Shown here: positions 18,670-28,674 of the stretch, one piece after another
How the letters are laid out: every line of letters begins with the position of its first letter
Numbering within the stretch: the stretch's first letter is position 1
Source: Brevundimonas sp.
Lineage (GTDB): Bacteria; Pseudomonadota; Alphaproteobacteria; Caulobacterales; Caulobacteraceae
Assembly: GCF_030704825.1 (NCBI RefSeq)
Contig: NZ_JAUYNX010000001.1
Span: forward strand, 62,001-126,000
DNA: 64,000 nucleotides
Direction: 5' to 3'
The notes under the pieces: generated by a model
The model's input: the letters and a program-made list of their open reading frames with translations, nothing else
What the model was told of the DNA's origin: nothing
The model's database searches: none
Position numbers and translations under genes: made by a program

Positions 18670-18930
18670 ATGGCGCGCCAGACCAGCCTCTACGCCCTCG
18701 CTGCCCTCGCCTTGGGTGCCGCCGCCTGTACCCCCGCCGCGGAGACGCCCGCGAAAGAACCGGAAACCACCACAACAATCGTCGAGACCCGCGAGGTCCA
18801 GGTTCCACCGGTGGTGATCGAACGGGAAGTACAGTCTCCGCCGGTCGTCATCGAGCGAGACCGCGACGGCGACAGCACGACCGTCCGGGCCGGCCGGGAC
18901 GGCATCGAGGTGGAGACCACCAACCGCTAG
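18670..18930 (+). CDS. Small periplasmic lipoprotein
   Basis: 86-residue hypothetical lipoprotein: signal peptide with lipobox AAAC (Cys20), then a Thr/Glu-rich linker and an imperfect tandem repeat (PPVVIEREVQS / PPVVIERDRDG). No recognised domain. ATG at 18670. A strong bidirectional terminator follows, so it is probably a single-gene unit. Confidence 0.7.
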   Translation: MARQTSLYALAALALGAAACTPAAETPAKEPETTTTIVETREVQVPPVVIEREVQSPPVVIERDRDGDSTTVRAGRDGIEVETTNR

Positions 18931-18951
18931 ATCGCGGAAGCCGAAAAGACA

Positions 18952-18983
18952 GAGGCGCCGGACGGCTTCCCGTCCGGCGCCTC
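18952..18983. terminator. Bidirectional terminator between small lipoprotein and glnA
   Basis: Perfect 14-bp stem (18952-18965 with 18970-18983) around a CTTC loop, followed by GTTT on the plus strand and preceded by an A-containing stretch (GAAAAGACA) that gives T's on the minus strand. It lies between two convergent genes, the ideal place for a shared intrinsic terminator. Confidence 0.85.
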
Positions 18984-19007
18984 GTTTCGCTCGACCTCAG
19001 CCGCCGA

Positions 19008-20417
19008 TCAGCAGCTGTAGTACATGTCGAATTCGACCGGGTGCGGGTGCAGCTGCAGGCGCATCACCTCTTCCATCTTCAGCTCGATATAGCTGTCGAT
19101 GAAGTCGTCATCCATGACCCCGCCCTTCTTGAGGAAAGCGCGGTCCTTGTCGAGGCTGTCGAGCGCTTCCTTCAGCGAGCCGCAGACCTCGGGGATCGAG
19201 CCGCGCTCTTCGGGCGGCAGGTCATAGAGGTTCTTGTCGGCGGGCGCGCCCGGGTCGATCCGGTTCTCGATGCCGTCCAGGCCGGCCATCAGCAGGGCGA
19301 CGAAGGTCAGATAGGGGTTGCCCATCGGATCGGGGAAGCGGGCCTCGATGCGCTTGGCCTTGGGCGAATTGACCCACGGAATGCGGATCGAGGCCGAGCG
19401 GTTGCGCGACGAATAGGCCAGCTTGACCGGAGCCTCGTAGCCGGGGACCAGGCGCTTGTAGGAGTTGGTGGTCGAGTTGGCGAAGGCGTTGATGGCCTTG
19501 GCGTGCTTGATGATGCCGCCGATGTACCACAGACAGAGGTCCGACAGACCGGCGTATTTGTCGCCCGCGAACAGCGGCTTGCCGTCGCGCCAGATCGACT
19601 GGTGCACGTGCATGCCCGAGCCGTTGTCGCCGAAGGTCGGCTTGGCCATGAAGGTGGCCGACTTGCCGTAGGCGGCGGCCACGTTGTGGATGACGTATTT
19701 GTAGAGCTGCAGCCGGTCGGCCATGGTCAGCAGGTCGCTGAATTTCAGGCCAAGTTCGTGCTGGGCCGGGGCGACCTCGTGGTGGTGCTTCTCGGGCTGC
19801 ATGCCCAGGTCGCGCATGACGCCCAGCATCTCGCCGCGCAGGTCCTGGGCGCTGTCGACCGGATTGACCGGGAAATAGCCGCCCTTGGGCCCGGGGCGGT
19901 GGCCCATATTGCCTTCCGAGTATTCGGCGCCCGTATTGGCCGGCAGCTCGATCGAATCGTAGGCGTAGCCGGTGTCATGCGGCGCCGTGCTCCAGCGCAC
20001 GTCGTCGAAGATGAAGAATTCGGCTTCCGGGCCGAAGAAGACGGTGTCGCCCACGCCCGAGGACTGGACATAGGCCAGGGCCTTCTTGGCCATCGAACGG
20101 CTGTCGCGGTTGTAGGGCTCGCCCGTGTCGGGGTTCAGCACGTCGCAGAACAGGAACAGGGTCGTCTGCTGGTAGAACGGGTCGATCCAGAAGCCGTTCA
20201 GATCCGGCTTGAGCAGCATGTCGGACTCGTTGATCGCCTTCCAGCCGGCGATGGACGATCCATCGAACATCGTCCCTTCCTCGAGGAACTCCTCATCGAC
20301 CAGGTCGATGTCGAAGGTGACGTGCTGCATCCGCCCCTTGGTGTCGGTGAAGCGGAGATCGACGTATTTGACGTCCTTCTCCTTGATCTCCTTGAGGATC
20401 TTGCCTGCGTCGCTCAT
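19008..20417 (-). CDS. glnA: Glutamine synthetase type I
   Basis: ATP-dependent ligation of ammonia to glutamate; dodecameric, cytosolic. 469 residues, the usual GSI-beta length. Visible signatures are the N-terminal beta-grasp region with DLRFTDTKG, the ATP-binding [12 protein letters not shown], and the adenylylation site Tyr398 in NLYDLPPEE, so activity is probably controlled by GlnE with PII. Downstream of glnB on the same strand across a 71-base gap containing a hairpin followed by T-rich sequence, suggesting partial attenuation between the two genes. Confidence 0.98.
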   Translation of the reverse strand: MSDAGKILKEIKEKDVKYVDLRFTDTKGRMQHVTFDIDLVDEEFLEEGTMFDGSSIAGWKAINESDMLLKPDLNGFWIDPFYQQTTLFLFCDVLNPDTGEPYNRDSRSMAKKALAYVQSSGVGDTVFFGPEAEFFIFDDVRWSTAPHDTGYAYDSIELPANTGAEYSEGNMGHRPGPKGGYFPVNPVDSAQDLRGEMLGVMRDLGMQPEKHHHEVAPAQHELGLKFSDLLTMADRLQLYKYVIHNVAAAYGKSATFMAKPTFGDNGSGMHVHQSIWRDGKPLFAGDKYAGLSDLCLWYIGGIIKHAKAINAFANSTTNSYKRLVPGYEAPVKLAYSSRNRSASIRIPWVNSPKAKRIEARFPDPMGNPYLTFVALLMAGLDGIENRIDPGAPADKNLYDLPPEERGSIPEVCGSLKEALDSLDKDRAFLKKGGVMDDDFIDSYIELKMEEVMRLQLHPHPVEFDMYYSC

Positions 20418-20453
20418 TCTTGAGAGTCCGTTTCTTGGGGGAGGAAAAGGAAA

Positions 20454-20475
20454 GGCCGCCCCCCGGGGGACGGCC
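20454..20475 (-). terminator. Attenuator-like hairpin between glnB and glnA
   Basis: On the transcribed strand a GGCCG/CGGCC stem with inner C5/G5 pairing (one bulge) is followed directly by TTTCCTTTTCC. It looks like an intrinsic terminator sitting inside the glnB-glnA unit. It could make glnA partly dependent on its own promoter or on read-through. Structure seen; function inferred. Confidence 0.5.
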
Positions 20476-20488
20476 CGTGGAGAAGCGG

Positions 20489-22617
<2,129 letters not shown>

Positions 22618-22684
22618 ACCCGGCTGTCGCCTTCGCAACCGCGAACGGCTAGGCTGACAAGACTGACGGACGGACGAGACACCC

Positions 22685-23533
22685 ATGTTCCAATGGCCCA
22701 AACGCGGTGACGGCTCCGAGACGGCGCGCGAACCCTTCCGCGACATCGGCGACCTCAAGGGTCAGGTGGCGGTGATCTCGGGCTCGACCTCCGGCATCGG
22801 CCTGGCCTTCGCCCGCGCGATCGCCTCGCGCGGCGGCGATGTGGTCCTGAACGGACTGGGCGACCCGTCCGAGATCGAGCGCACGCGGGCCGAGCTCGAG
22901 GCCAGCTGCGGCGTGAGGGTGCGCTATCACGCCGCCAACATGCTGCGCGGCGACGAGGTCGCCGACATGGTGGCCTACGGCAAGCACCAGCTCGGCCGGC
23001 TCGACATCCTGATCAACAACGCCGGGGTCCAGCACGTCGAGGCGGTGGAGAAATTCCCCTCCGACAAGTGGGAACAGATCATCGCCATCAACCTGTCCTC
23101 GACCTTCTATGCGACGCGGGCCGCCATCCCGATCATGAAGGCGCAGGGGCGCGGGCGGATCATCAACGTCGCCTCGGCCCACGGCCAGGTCGCCAGCCCG
23201 GTAAAGTCGGCCGATGTCGCCCCCAAGCACGGCGTCCTCGGCTTCACCAAGACGGTGGCGCTGGAGCTGGCCCAGGACAACATCACCTGCAACGCCCTGT
23301 GCCCCGGCTTCGTCGAGACGCCGATCGTCGAGAAGCAGATCGCCGACCAGGCCCGCACGCGCGGCATGTCGAAGGAGGCGGTGCTCAAGGACGTGATCCT
23401 GGGTTCGCAGCCGACCAAGCGGTTCGTCACCACCGACGAACTGACCGGCATGATGCTGTATCTGGTCAGCGACCTCGGCGCCTCGGCCAATGGCGCCAGC
23501 TTCTCCATCGACGGCGGCTGGACCGCCCAGTAG
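22685..23533 (+). CDS. 3-hydroxybutyrate dehydrogenase homologue with catalytic Tyr replaced by Asp
   Basis: 282-residue short-chain dehydrogenase whose whole sequence follows 3-hydroxybutyrate dehydrogenase (BdhA): SGSTSGIG cofactor loop (32-39), NNAG (111-114), NVASAHG with Ser164, and the CPGFVETPIVEKQI substrate loop. The catalytic YxxxK is broken: where BdhA reads SAYVAAK this protein has SADVAPK, with Asp177 (codon GAT at 23213-23215) in place of Tyr; Lys181 remains. An SDR without this Tyr is expected to have lost or changed activity. An N-terminal extension of about 24 residues precedes the Rossmann fold. The downstream patatin begins 14 bases after its stop, suggesting a poly/oligo-3-hydroxybutyrate or lipid context. 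Confidence 0.85.
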   Translation: MFQWPKRGDGSETAREPFRDIGDLKGQVAVISGSTSGIGLAFARAIASRGGDVVLNGLGDPSEIERTRAELEASCGVRVRYHAANMLRGDEVADMVAYGKHQLGRLDILINNAGVQHVEAVEKFPSDKWEQIIAINLSSTFYATRAAIPIMKAQGRGRIINVASAHGQVASPVKSADVAPKHGVLGFTKTVALELAQDNITCNALCPGFVETPIVEKQIADQARTRGMSKEAVLKDVILGSQPTKRFVTTDELTGMMLYLVSDLGASANGASFSIDGGWTAQ

Positions 23534-23547
23534 GCGCGGAGGCGCGG

Positions 23548-24597
23548 GTGCTGAAGCGAAAGCCGCGCGCACCGCGGCGGCGGCCCATCAGCCTGGCCCT
23601 GCAGGGCGGCGGCGCCCACGGGGCCTTCCAGTGGGGCGTGCTGGATCGCCTGCTGGAGGACGACCGGCTCGATATCCGCGCCGTGACCGCCTCATCAGCC
23701 GGGGCCATGAACGCCGCCGCCCTGATCAGCGGCCTGCACGCCGACGGGGCCGTGGGCGCCCGACGGCAGCTGGATCTGTTGTGGCGCGAGGTGAATCTGT
23801 CGGGCGGGCGAAATGTGTTCGGCGACTCCTCGATCTGGAGCGCGGCCCTGACGCCGGGATGGTTGAAGGACAGCAGTCTGTGGCGCTCGGCCGAGAACGC
23901 CGCCATGTCGATGAGTCCTTATCAATTCAATCCATTCAATCTGAATCCTCTCAAACGAGTTCTGGACACGGCGATTGATTTCGACGCTGTGCGCGCCTCT
24001 TCCATCCAGTTGTTCGTCGCCGCGACCGCGGTCAGGCACGGCCGGGCGCGACTGTTCAAAACGTCGGAGATCACCGATCAGGTCCTGCTGGCCTCGGCCT
24101 GCCTGCCGCACCTGTTCCAGGCCGTCGAGATCGACGGCGAGCCCTATTGGGACGGCGGCTATCTGGCCAATCCGGCCCTTTGGCCCCTGTTCTACGCCGA
24201 CACCCCCGACGACATCCTGCTGTTGCCCTTGAACCCGTTCGTGCGCGAGGAGACGCCGCGCGCGGCGGGGGACATCATGGACCGGCTGAACGAGATCGTC
24301 TTCAACGCCCCCCTTGTCGCCGAGCTGAGAGCCGTCGCCTTCGTCCAGGACATGATCGCCGACGGCCGGCTGAAGCGCACCGGCGAGGACCGCTATCGCA
24401 GCCTGATGCTGCACGCCATCGAGCCCGGCCCGTGGCTGGGCGCCCTGTCGCTGAGCTCGAAGTTCAACACGGAATGGACCTTCCTCAACGACCTGAAGGC
24501 GCGCGGGCGCGAGGCGGCGGGCGAGTGGCTGGAGCAATGTTTCGCCGATGTCGGCCGGCGATCCAGCATCGACATCAAGGCTCGCTTCCTGGCCTAG
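23548..24597 (+). CDS. Patatin-like phospholipase (with DUF3734-type C-terminus)
   Basis: 349-residue cytosolic patatin-fold hydrolase. The oxyanion loop GGGAHGAF is at 20-27. The nucleophile elbow reads A-S-S50-A-G, i.e. Ala replaces the first Gly of GxSxG. The catalytic Asp lies in WDGGYLANP. The C-terminal third (from about 245) resembles the DUF3734 extension of patatins often found next to bdhA genes. GTG start at 23548, fixed by GGAGG five bases upstream; the long frame upstream overlaps the dehydrogenase. The stop overlaps the convergent YrdC-type gene by 4 bases. Confidence 0.85.
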   Translation: MLKRKPRAPRRRPISLALQGGGAHGAFQWGVLDRLLEDDRLDIRAVTASSAGAMNAAALISGLHADGAVGARRQLDLLWREVNLSGGRNVFGDSSIWSAALTPGWLKDSSLWRSAENAAMSMSPYQFNPFNLNPLKRVLDTAIDFDAVRASSIQLFVAATAVRHGRARLFKTSEITDQVLLASACLPHLFQAVEIDGEPYWDGGYLANPALWPLFYADTPDDILLLPLNPFVREETPRAAGDIMDRLNEIVFNAPLVAELRAVAFVQDMIADGRLKRTGEDRYRSLMLHAIEPGPWLGALSLSSKFNTEWTFLNDLKARGREAAGEWLEQCFADVGRRSSIDIKARFLA

Positions 24598-25571
24598 CCC
24601 ACAAATCCCGCCGCGCGGCGCAGCCGGTCGTTGATGGCTTCGCCGAGCCCTTCCGTCGGGATCGGCGCCACCGCGATCCCCGCGGGCTTTTCCCGGTCAG
24701 CCTCGCGCAGCCGCCGGAACAGATTGGCCGCCGCCTCGCGCAGGTCGCCGCTCGGGCTCAGGCTCCAGCGCGGATCGCCGGCGCCCCGGCCAAACCCCAG
24801 CAGGATTTCGCCGTCGCGCGCCGTCTCGGCCTCGATCCGCACAGGCGCGTCGGGCGCATAGTGCAGGGCCAGACGGCCGGGCGAGCGATGCCCCTCCCCG
24901 TCCCGGTCCAAAGGCCCGACGACGGCCTCGATCTCGTCGCGCGTGACCGAGCCCGGGCGCAACAGGGCGACACGGCCGTCCAGCACCGAGACCACCGTGC
25001 TCTCCACCCCCACGGCGCACGGCCCGCCGTCGATGGCGGCGCCGGCGGCGAACCCCGTCTCCTCCACCGCGTCAGCGAAGGTGGTCGGGCTGGGCCGCCC
25101 CGAACGGTTGGCCGACGGCGCCACCACCGGCCGCCCGAAGGCCGCGATCAGGGCGCGGGCGCGGGCGTGGCCCGGCACCCGAACGGCCACGCTGTCCAGC
25201 CCCGCCCGGGCGAGGTCGCATACGCCCGTCCGGTCGCGGATCGGGGCCACGATCGTCAGCGGTCCGGGCCAGAAGGCCTCGGCCAGGGCACGGGCGCGAC
25301 GGTCGAACACCGCGACCGCCTCGGCCTGCACGGCGTCGGCGACATGGGCGATCAGGGGGTTGAACCGGGGACGGCCCTTGGCTTCGAAGATGGCGGCGAC
25401 CGCCCGGGCGTCGCCGGCGTCGGCGGCCAGTCCGTACACTGTCTCCGTCGGCAGGATGACCAGGCCTCCAGCGTTCAGGACCGCCACGGCGTCGGCGTCG
25501 GACGCGCTCAGGCGGGGCGCGCCTGAAGCATCACCCGCACCGTCACCTGCCGTCCGACCAGCCCGTTCCAC
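24594..25571 (-). CDS. L-threonylcarbamoyladenylate synthase (Sua5/YrdC type)
   Basis: Makes threonylcarbamoyl-AMP for the universal tRNA t6A modification. 325 residues: YrdC domain (about 25-205) with ILPTETVYGLAADA, KGRPRFNPL and SANRSGRPSPT, plus the C-terminal Sua5 domain (about 230-325). The only good start, ATG 25571, lies 64 bases inside the 3' end of the YceI gene; no alternative start gives a complete YrdC domain. Third gene of a cytochrome b561-YceI-YrdC unit. Confidence 0.92.
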   Translation of the reverse strand: MERAGRTAGDGAGDASGAPRLSASDADAVAVLNAGGLVILPTETVYGLAADAGDARAVAAIFEAKGRPRFNPLIAHVADAVQAEAVAVFDRRARALAEAFWPGPLTIVAPIRDRTGVCDLARAGLDSVAVRVPGHARARALIAAFGRPVVAPSANRSGRPSPTTFADAVEETGFAAGAAIDGGPCAVGVESTVVSVLDGRVALLRPGSVTRDEIEAVVGPLDRDGEGHRSPGRLALHYAPDAPVRIEAETARDGEILLGFGRGAGDPRWSLSPSGDLREAAANLFRRLREADREKPAGIAVAPIPTEGLGEAINDRLRRAAGFVG

Positions 25572-26062
25572 GGCCCCGATGTTCCTATTCCAAAGTCCGC
25601 GCGATCCAGCGTCAGCGCGCCGGCCAGATGCGCCCGGTCACCGTCGATGCGCAAGTCCAGGGGGAAGGCGACCGCCCGGGTCCGCCCCTTCATCGTGATG
25701 TCGGCGTTGGCCGTATAACGGTCGCCGCCCAGCGGCTCGAGCGACTTCAGATCGAAGCGGATGACGGGATGCCGCGCGGCGTCCAGGAACCCCGGCCCGA
25801 TGGCGCGCCGGGTCGCGACCGACGGGGACATTCTCAGGGACGCCGACTGGACCGTCACCGTGGCCCGGGCCGTTTCAGGGTGGGCCCGATCCAGAACGGC
25901 GGAGCCCCGCCAGTCCTCGAATCGTCCCGTGCGCCAGCCGCCGAACGCCCGGACGGACATTTCGATACGCGACGCCTCCCGCTCGAAGGTCCAGGGCCCC
26001 GGCGCCGCGCCGGCCAGCAAGGGCGTCAGCAGCGCCAGGAGCAGGGCGGCGAGCAGCCTCAT
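25508..26062 (-). CDS. YceI-family periplasmic lipid-binding protein
   Basis: 184-residue lipocalin-like YceI protein, likely binding an isoprenoid or fatty acid in the periplasm. Signal peptide to about residue 20 (LLAALLLALLTPLLAGA), then the YceI pattern: W-F-R-S-I at the start, GxF..W.G and GKR-type strands replaced by RTGRFEDWRG, HPVIRFDLKSLEPLG, and MKGRTRAVAFPL. The start overlaps the stop of cytochrome b561 (ATGA at 26059-26062), the common b561-YceI pairing. Confidence 0.9.
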   Translation of the reverse strand: MRLLAALLLALLTPLLAGAAPGPWTFEREASRIEMSVRAFGGWRTGRFEDWRGSAVLDRAHPETARATVTVQSASLRMSPSVATRRAIGPGFLDAARHPVIRFDLKSLEPLGGDRYTANADITMKGRTRAVAFPLDLRIDGDRAHLAGALTLDRADFGIGTSGPWNGLVGRQVTVRVMLQARPA

Positions 26063-26610
26063 GGGCGGCGCGGTATCCACGGGATCATCCGGTGCAGGAC
26101 ATTGTCGCGGTCGACGAAATGGTGCTTCAGGGCGCCGATGATGTGCAGGACGACCAGGGTTATGAGCAGCTTGGCCGCCGTTTCGTGCAGGTCCATCAGG
26201 GCGCCGGCGGTCTCCCGGCCGCCGCCCACCGGCAGCAGGGGCCACTGGAACAGGCCGAACCAGAGGATCTCCCGGCCCGCCGCCGATGACGCCGCCCAGC
26301 CGACCAGCGGCATGGCGATCAGGAACACGTAGAAGAGCACATGAGTGGCGCGCGCCAGCAGCTTCTGCCAGCGCGGCAGGGCGTCCGGCAGCGGAATGGC
26401 CGGATTGGCGATGCGCCAGCCGAGTCGGCCCAGGGTCAGCACCAGTATGCTCAGCCCCACGGACTTGTGGATGTTGACGAACTCGCGCGAGATCGGCCCC
26501 TCGGTCCATTCATGCGCGGCGATCAGCACCACCTGGGTCACGACCAGGGCGGCGATCAGCCAGTGCAGGATCAGCGAGACGGTGGAATAGCGGTTGCGCG
26601 GTTCGGCCAC
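26059..26610 (-). CDS. Cytochrome b561 family protein
   Basis: 183-residue four-helix membrane cytochrome, probably moving electrons from quinol or to periplasmic acceptors. Candidate haem ligands are the His residues in SLILHWLIA, NIHKSVG, ARATHVLFY and DLHETAAK. GTG start at 26610, fixed by AGGGAG six bases upstream; the longer frame crosses the divergent acyl-CoA dehydrogenase. Co-transcribed with the overlapping YceI gene. Confidence 0.9.
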   Translation of the reverse strand: MAEPRNRYSTVSLILHWLIAALVVTQVVLIAAHEWTEGPISREFVNIHKSVGLSILVLTLGRLGWRIANPAIPLPDALPRWQKLLARATHVLFYVFLIAMPLVGWAASSAAGREILWFGLFQWPLLPVGGGRETAGALMDLHETAAKLLITLVVLHIIGALKHHFVDRDNVLHRMIPWIPRRP

Positions 26611-26731
26611 GACGAGCTCCCTTTGGATGCGCCACTCTGACCCGCCCCGGCGTCTTCGCCAAGCCGCCGCTTGCATGCCCCGGCGGCAAGGCGGCATGAA
26701 CGCGGGACCGTCCGAACCGAGGCCTCTCGTC

Positions 26732-28516
26732 ATGACCTATCGCGCGCCCGTCCGCGACATCGCCTTCGCCCTGCAGGCCGTGGCCGGCATCGACCAGGTC
26801 GCCGCCACCGGCGCCTTCCCCGACTATGACGCCGATGTCCTCGGCGCGGTGCTGGAGGCCGCGGCGCAGTTCTCGGAGGGCGTCCTGGCCCCCCTGAACC
26901 GCATCGGCGACCTGAAGGGATCCACATACGCCAACGGCTCGGTCACCGCCGCGCCGGGCTTCGCCGACGCCTATCGCCAGTTCGCCGCGGGCGGCTGGAC
27001 CGGCCTGTCCGCCCCCGCCCACGCCGGCGGCCAGCAACTGCCCAAGGCGCTGGAGCTGGCGGCCTACGAGACGGTGCACGCGGCCAACATGGCCTTCGGC
27101 CTGTGCCCCATGCTGTCGCTGGCGGCGATCGAGGCCTTGGAGGCCCACGGCACGCCATCGCAGAAGGAGATCTATCTGTCCCGGCTGGTGTCCGGCGAAT
27201 GGACCGGGGCCATGGTCCTGACCGAGCCGCAGGCCGGCTCCGACCTCGGGGCCCTGACCGCAACGGCGACGCCGAACGGCGACGGGACCTGGGCCCTGAA
27301 CGGCCAGAAGATCTTCATCACCTGGGGCGATCACGACGCCACGGACAACATCGTCCACATGGTGCTGGCCCGCCTGCCCGACGCCCCGGCCGGACCCAAG
27401 GGGATCAGCCTGTTCCTCGCCTCGAAATATCTCGCCGCGCCCGACGGGACGCTGGGCGACCGCAACGGCTTCCGGCCCGTGGGCGTCGAGCACAAGCTGG
27501 GCATCCACGCCTCGCCGACCTGCGTCATGGCCTATGAAGGCGCGATCGCGGAACTGGTCGGCCAGCCCAATCAGGGCCTGGCCCACATGTTCGTCATGAT
27601 GAACGCGGCCCGCCTCGCCGTCGGGGTCGAGGGAGTGGGCATCGCCGAGCGGGCGTATCAGCACGCCCTCTCCTACGCCCGCGAGCGGAGGCAGGGCCGA
27701 TCGGTCTGGACCGGCGAGGCCAACGCCCCGATCGTCGACCATCCCGACGTGCGCCGCACCCTGTCGGTGATGAAGGCGAAGGTCGCCGCCGCGCGCGCCA
27801 TCTGCCTGTCCACCGGGGTGGCGGCCGACCTGGCGAAGCACAGCGCCACCGAGGAAGAACGCCGCCGCTGGAAGGGGCGCGAGGACCTGTTCACCCCGAT
27901 CGCCAAGGCCTGGTCGACCGACGTCGGCTGCGAGGTCGCCTCGCTGGGGGTGCAGATCCACGGCGGGATGGGCTTCATCGAGGAGACCGGCGCGGCCCAG
28001 CACTATCGCGACGCACGTATCGCCCCGATCTACGAAGGGACCAACGGCATCCAGGCCATGGATCTGGTCGGCCGCAAGCTGTCGATGGACGGCGGCCAGT
28101 CGGCCCGCGACCTGATCGCCGACATGAAGGCGACGCTGGCGGTGCTGCCGCGTCTGTATTCCGGCAAACCGGTCGAGGCCCTGACCGAGGGCGTGAGCGC
28201 CGTCGAGCAGGCCACCGACTGGCTGATGGGGCGCAAGGGCGCCGCTGACGGCGCGGCCGACGTGCTGGCCGCCGCCGACGCCTATCTGAAGCTGCTGGGC
28301 GACGTCGCGGGCGGCTGGATGCTGGCGCAGGGCGCGCTGTATGCCCGCGACCAGCTGGACGGCGGTCAGGGCGACCCGACCTGGCTGGAAGGCAAGATCG
28401 CGCTGTACGAGGTCTACGCCGCCAATGTGCTGGGCCAGGCCTCCAGCCGGCTCTCCGCCGTCGGGCAAGGGGGCGCCCTGCTGGAGCGGATGAGCGTGGA
28501 CGTGCTGGCGGGGTGA
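26732..28516 (+). CDS. Acyl-CoA dehydrogenase (long, DmdC-like form)
   Basis: FAD enzyme that introduces the alpha-beta double bond in acyl-CoA. At 594 residues it belongs to the long class that includes 3-methylmercaptopropionyl-CoA dehydrogenase (DmdC) and medium/long-chain enzymes with an extra C-terminal helical domain. Visible: AMVLTEPQAGSDLG, GQKIFITWGDHD, LGIHASPTCVM, and IYEGTNGIQAMDL containing the Glu expected as catalytic base. Substrate cannot be decided; DMSP catabolism should not be assumed without dmdB/dmdD nearby, and none is here. ATG at 26732 with GAGG upstream. Confidence 0.88.
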   Translation: MTYRAPVRDIAFALQAVAGIDQVAATGAFPDYDADVLGAVLEAAAQFSEGVLAPLNRIGDLKGSTYANGSVTAAPGFADAYRQFAAGGWTGLSAPAHAGGQQLPKALELAAYETVHAANMAFGLCPMLSLAAIEALEAHGTPSQKEIYLSRLVSGEWTGAMVLTEPQAGSDLGALTATATPNGDGTWALNGQKIFITWGDHDATDNIVHMVLARLPDAPAGPKGISLFLASKYLAAPDGTLGDRNGFRPVGVEHKLGIHASPTCVMAYEGAIAELVGQPNQGLAHMFVMMNAARLAVGVEGVGIAERAYQHALSYARERRQGRSVWTGEANAPIVDHPDVRRTLSVMKAKVAAARAICLSTGVAADLAKHSATEEERRRWKGREDLFTPIAKAWSTDVGCEVASLGVQIHGGMGFIEETGAAQHYRDARIAPIYEGTNGIQAMDLVGRKLSMDGGQSARDLIADMKATLAVLPRLYSGKPVEALTEGVSAVEQATDWLMGRKGAADGAADVLAAADAYLKLLGDVAGGWMLAQGALYARDQLDGGQGDPTWLEGKIALYEVYAANVLGQASSRLSAVGQGGALLERMSVDVLAG

Positions 28517-28526
28517 CCTTTACACC

Positions 28527-28664
28527 GTCATCCTCGGGCTTGACCCGAGGATCGGATTGTCAGCCGCTCGGTGGCCGACCTCTGACGACGATCGAAGGGC
28601 CGAACCCTGACGACCAGCCGCGGAAGGTCTGATCCTCGGGTCAAGCCCGAGGATGACGGGCGGA
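28527..28664. repeat. REPIN-like palindromic element, copy A
   Basis: Between convergent acyl-CoA dehydrogenase and lpd. Each end is a hairpin built on ATCCTCGGG-CTTGA-CCCGAGGAT, and the two ends are inverted with respect to each other, enclosing about 80 unrelated bases. Copy B lies at 51490-51624 with the same ends but a different centre. Translation across an end gives the LGLDPRI-type peptide seen in many alphaproteobacterial intergenic repeats. It may also serve as a bidirectional terminator here. Confidence 0.75.
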
Positions 28665-28674
28665 AGAGCGCCCG

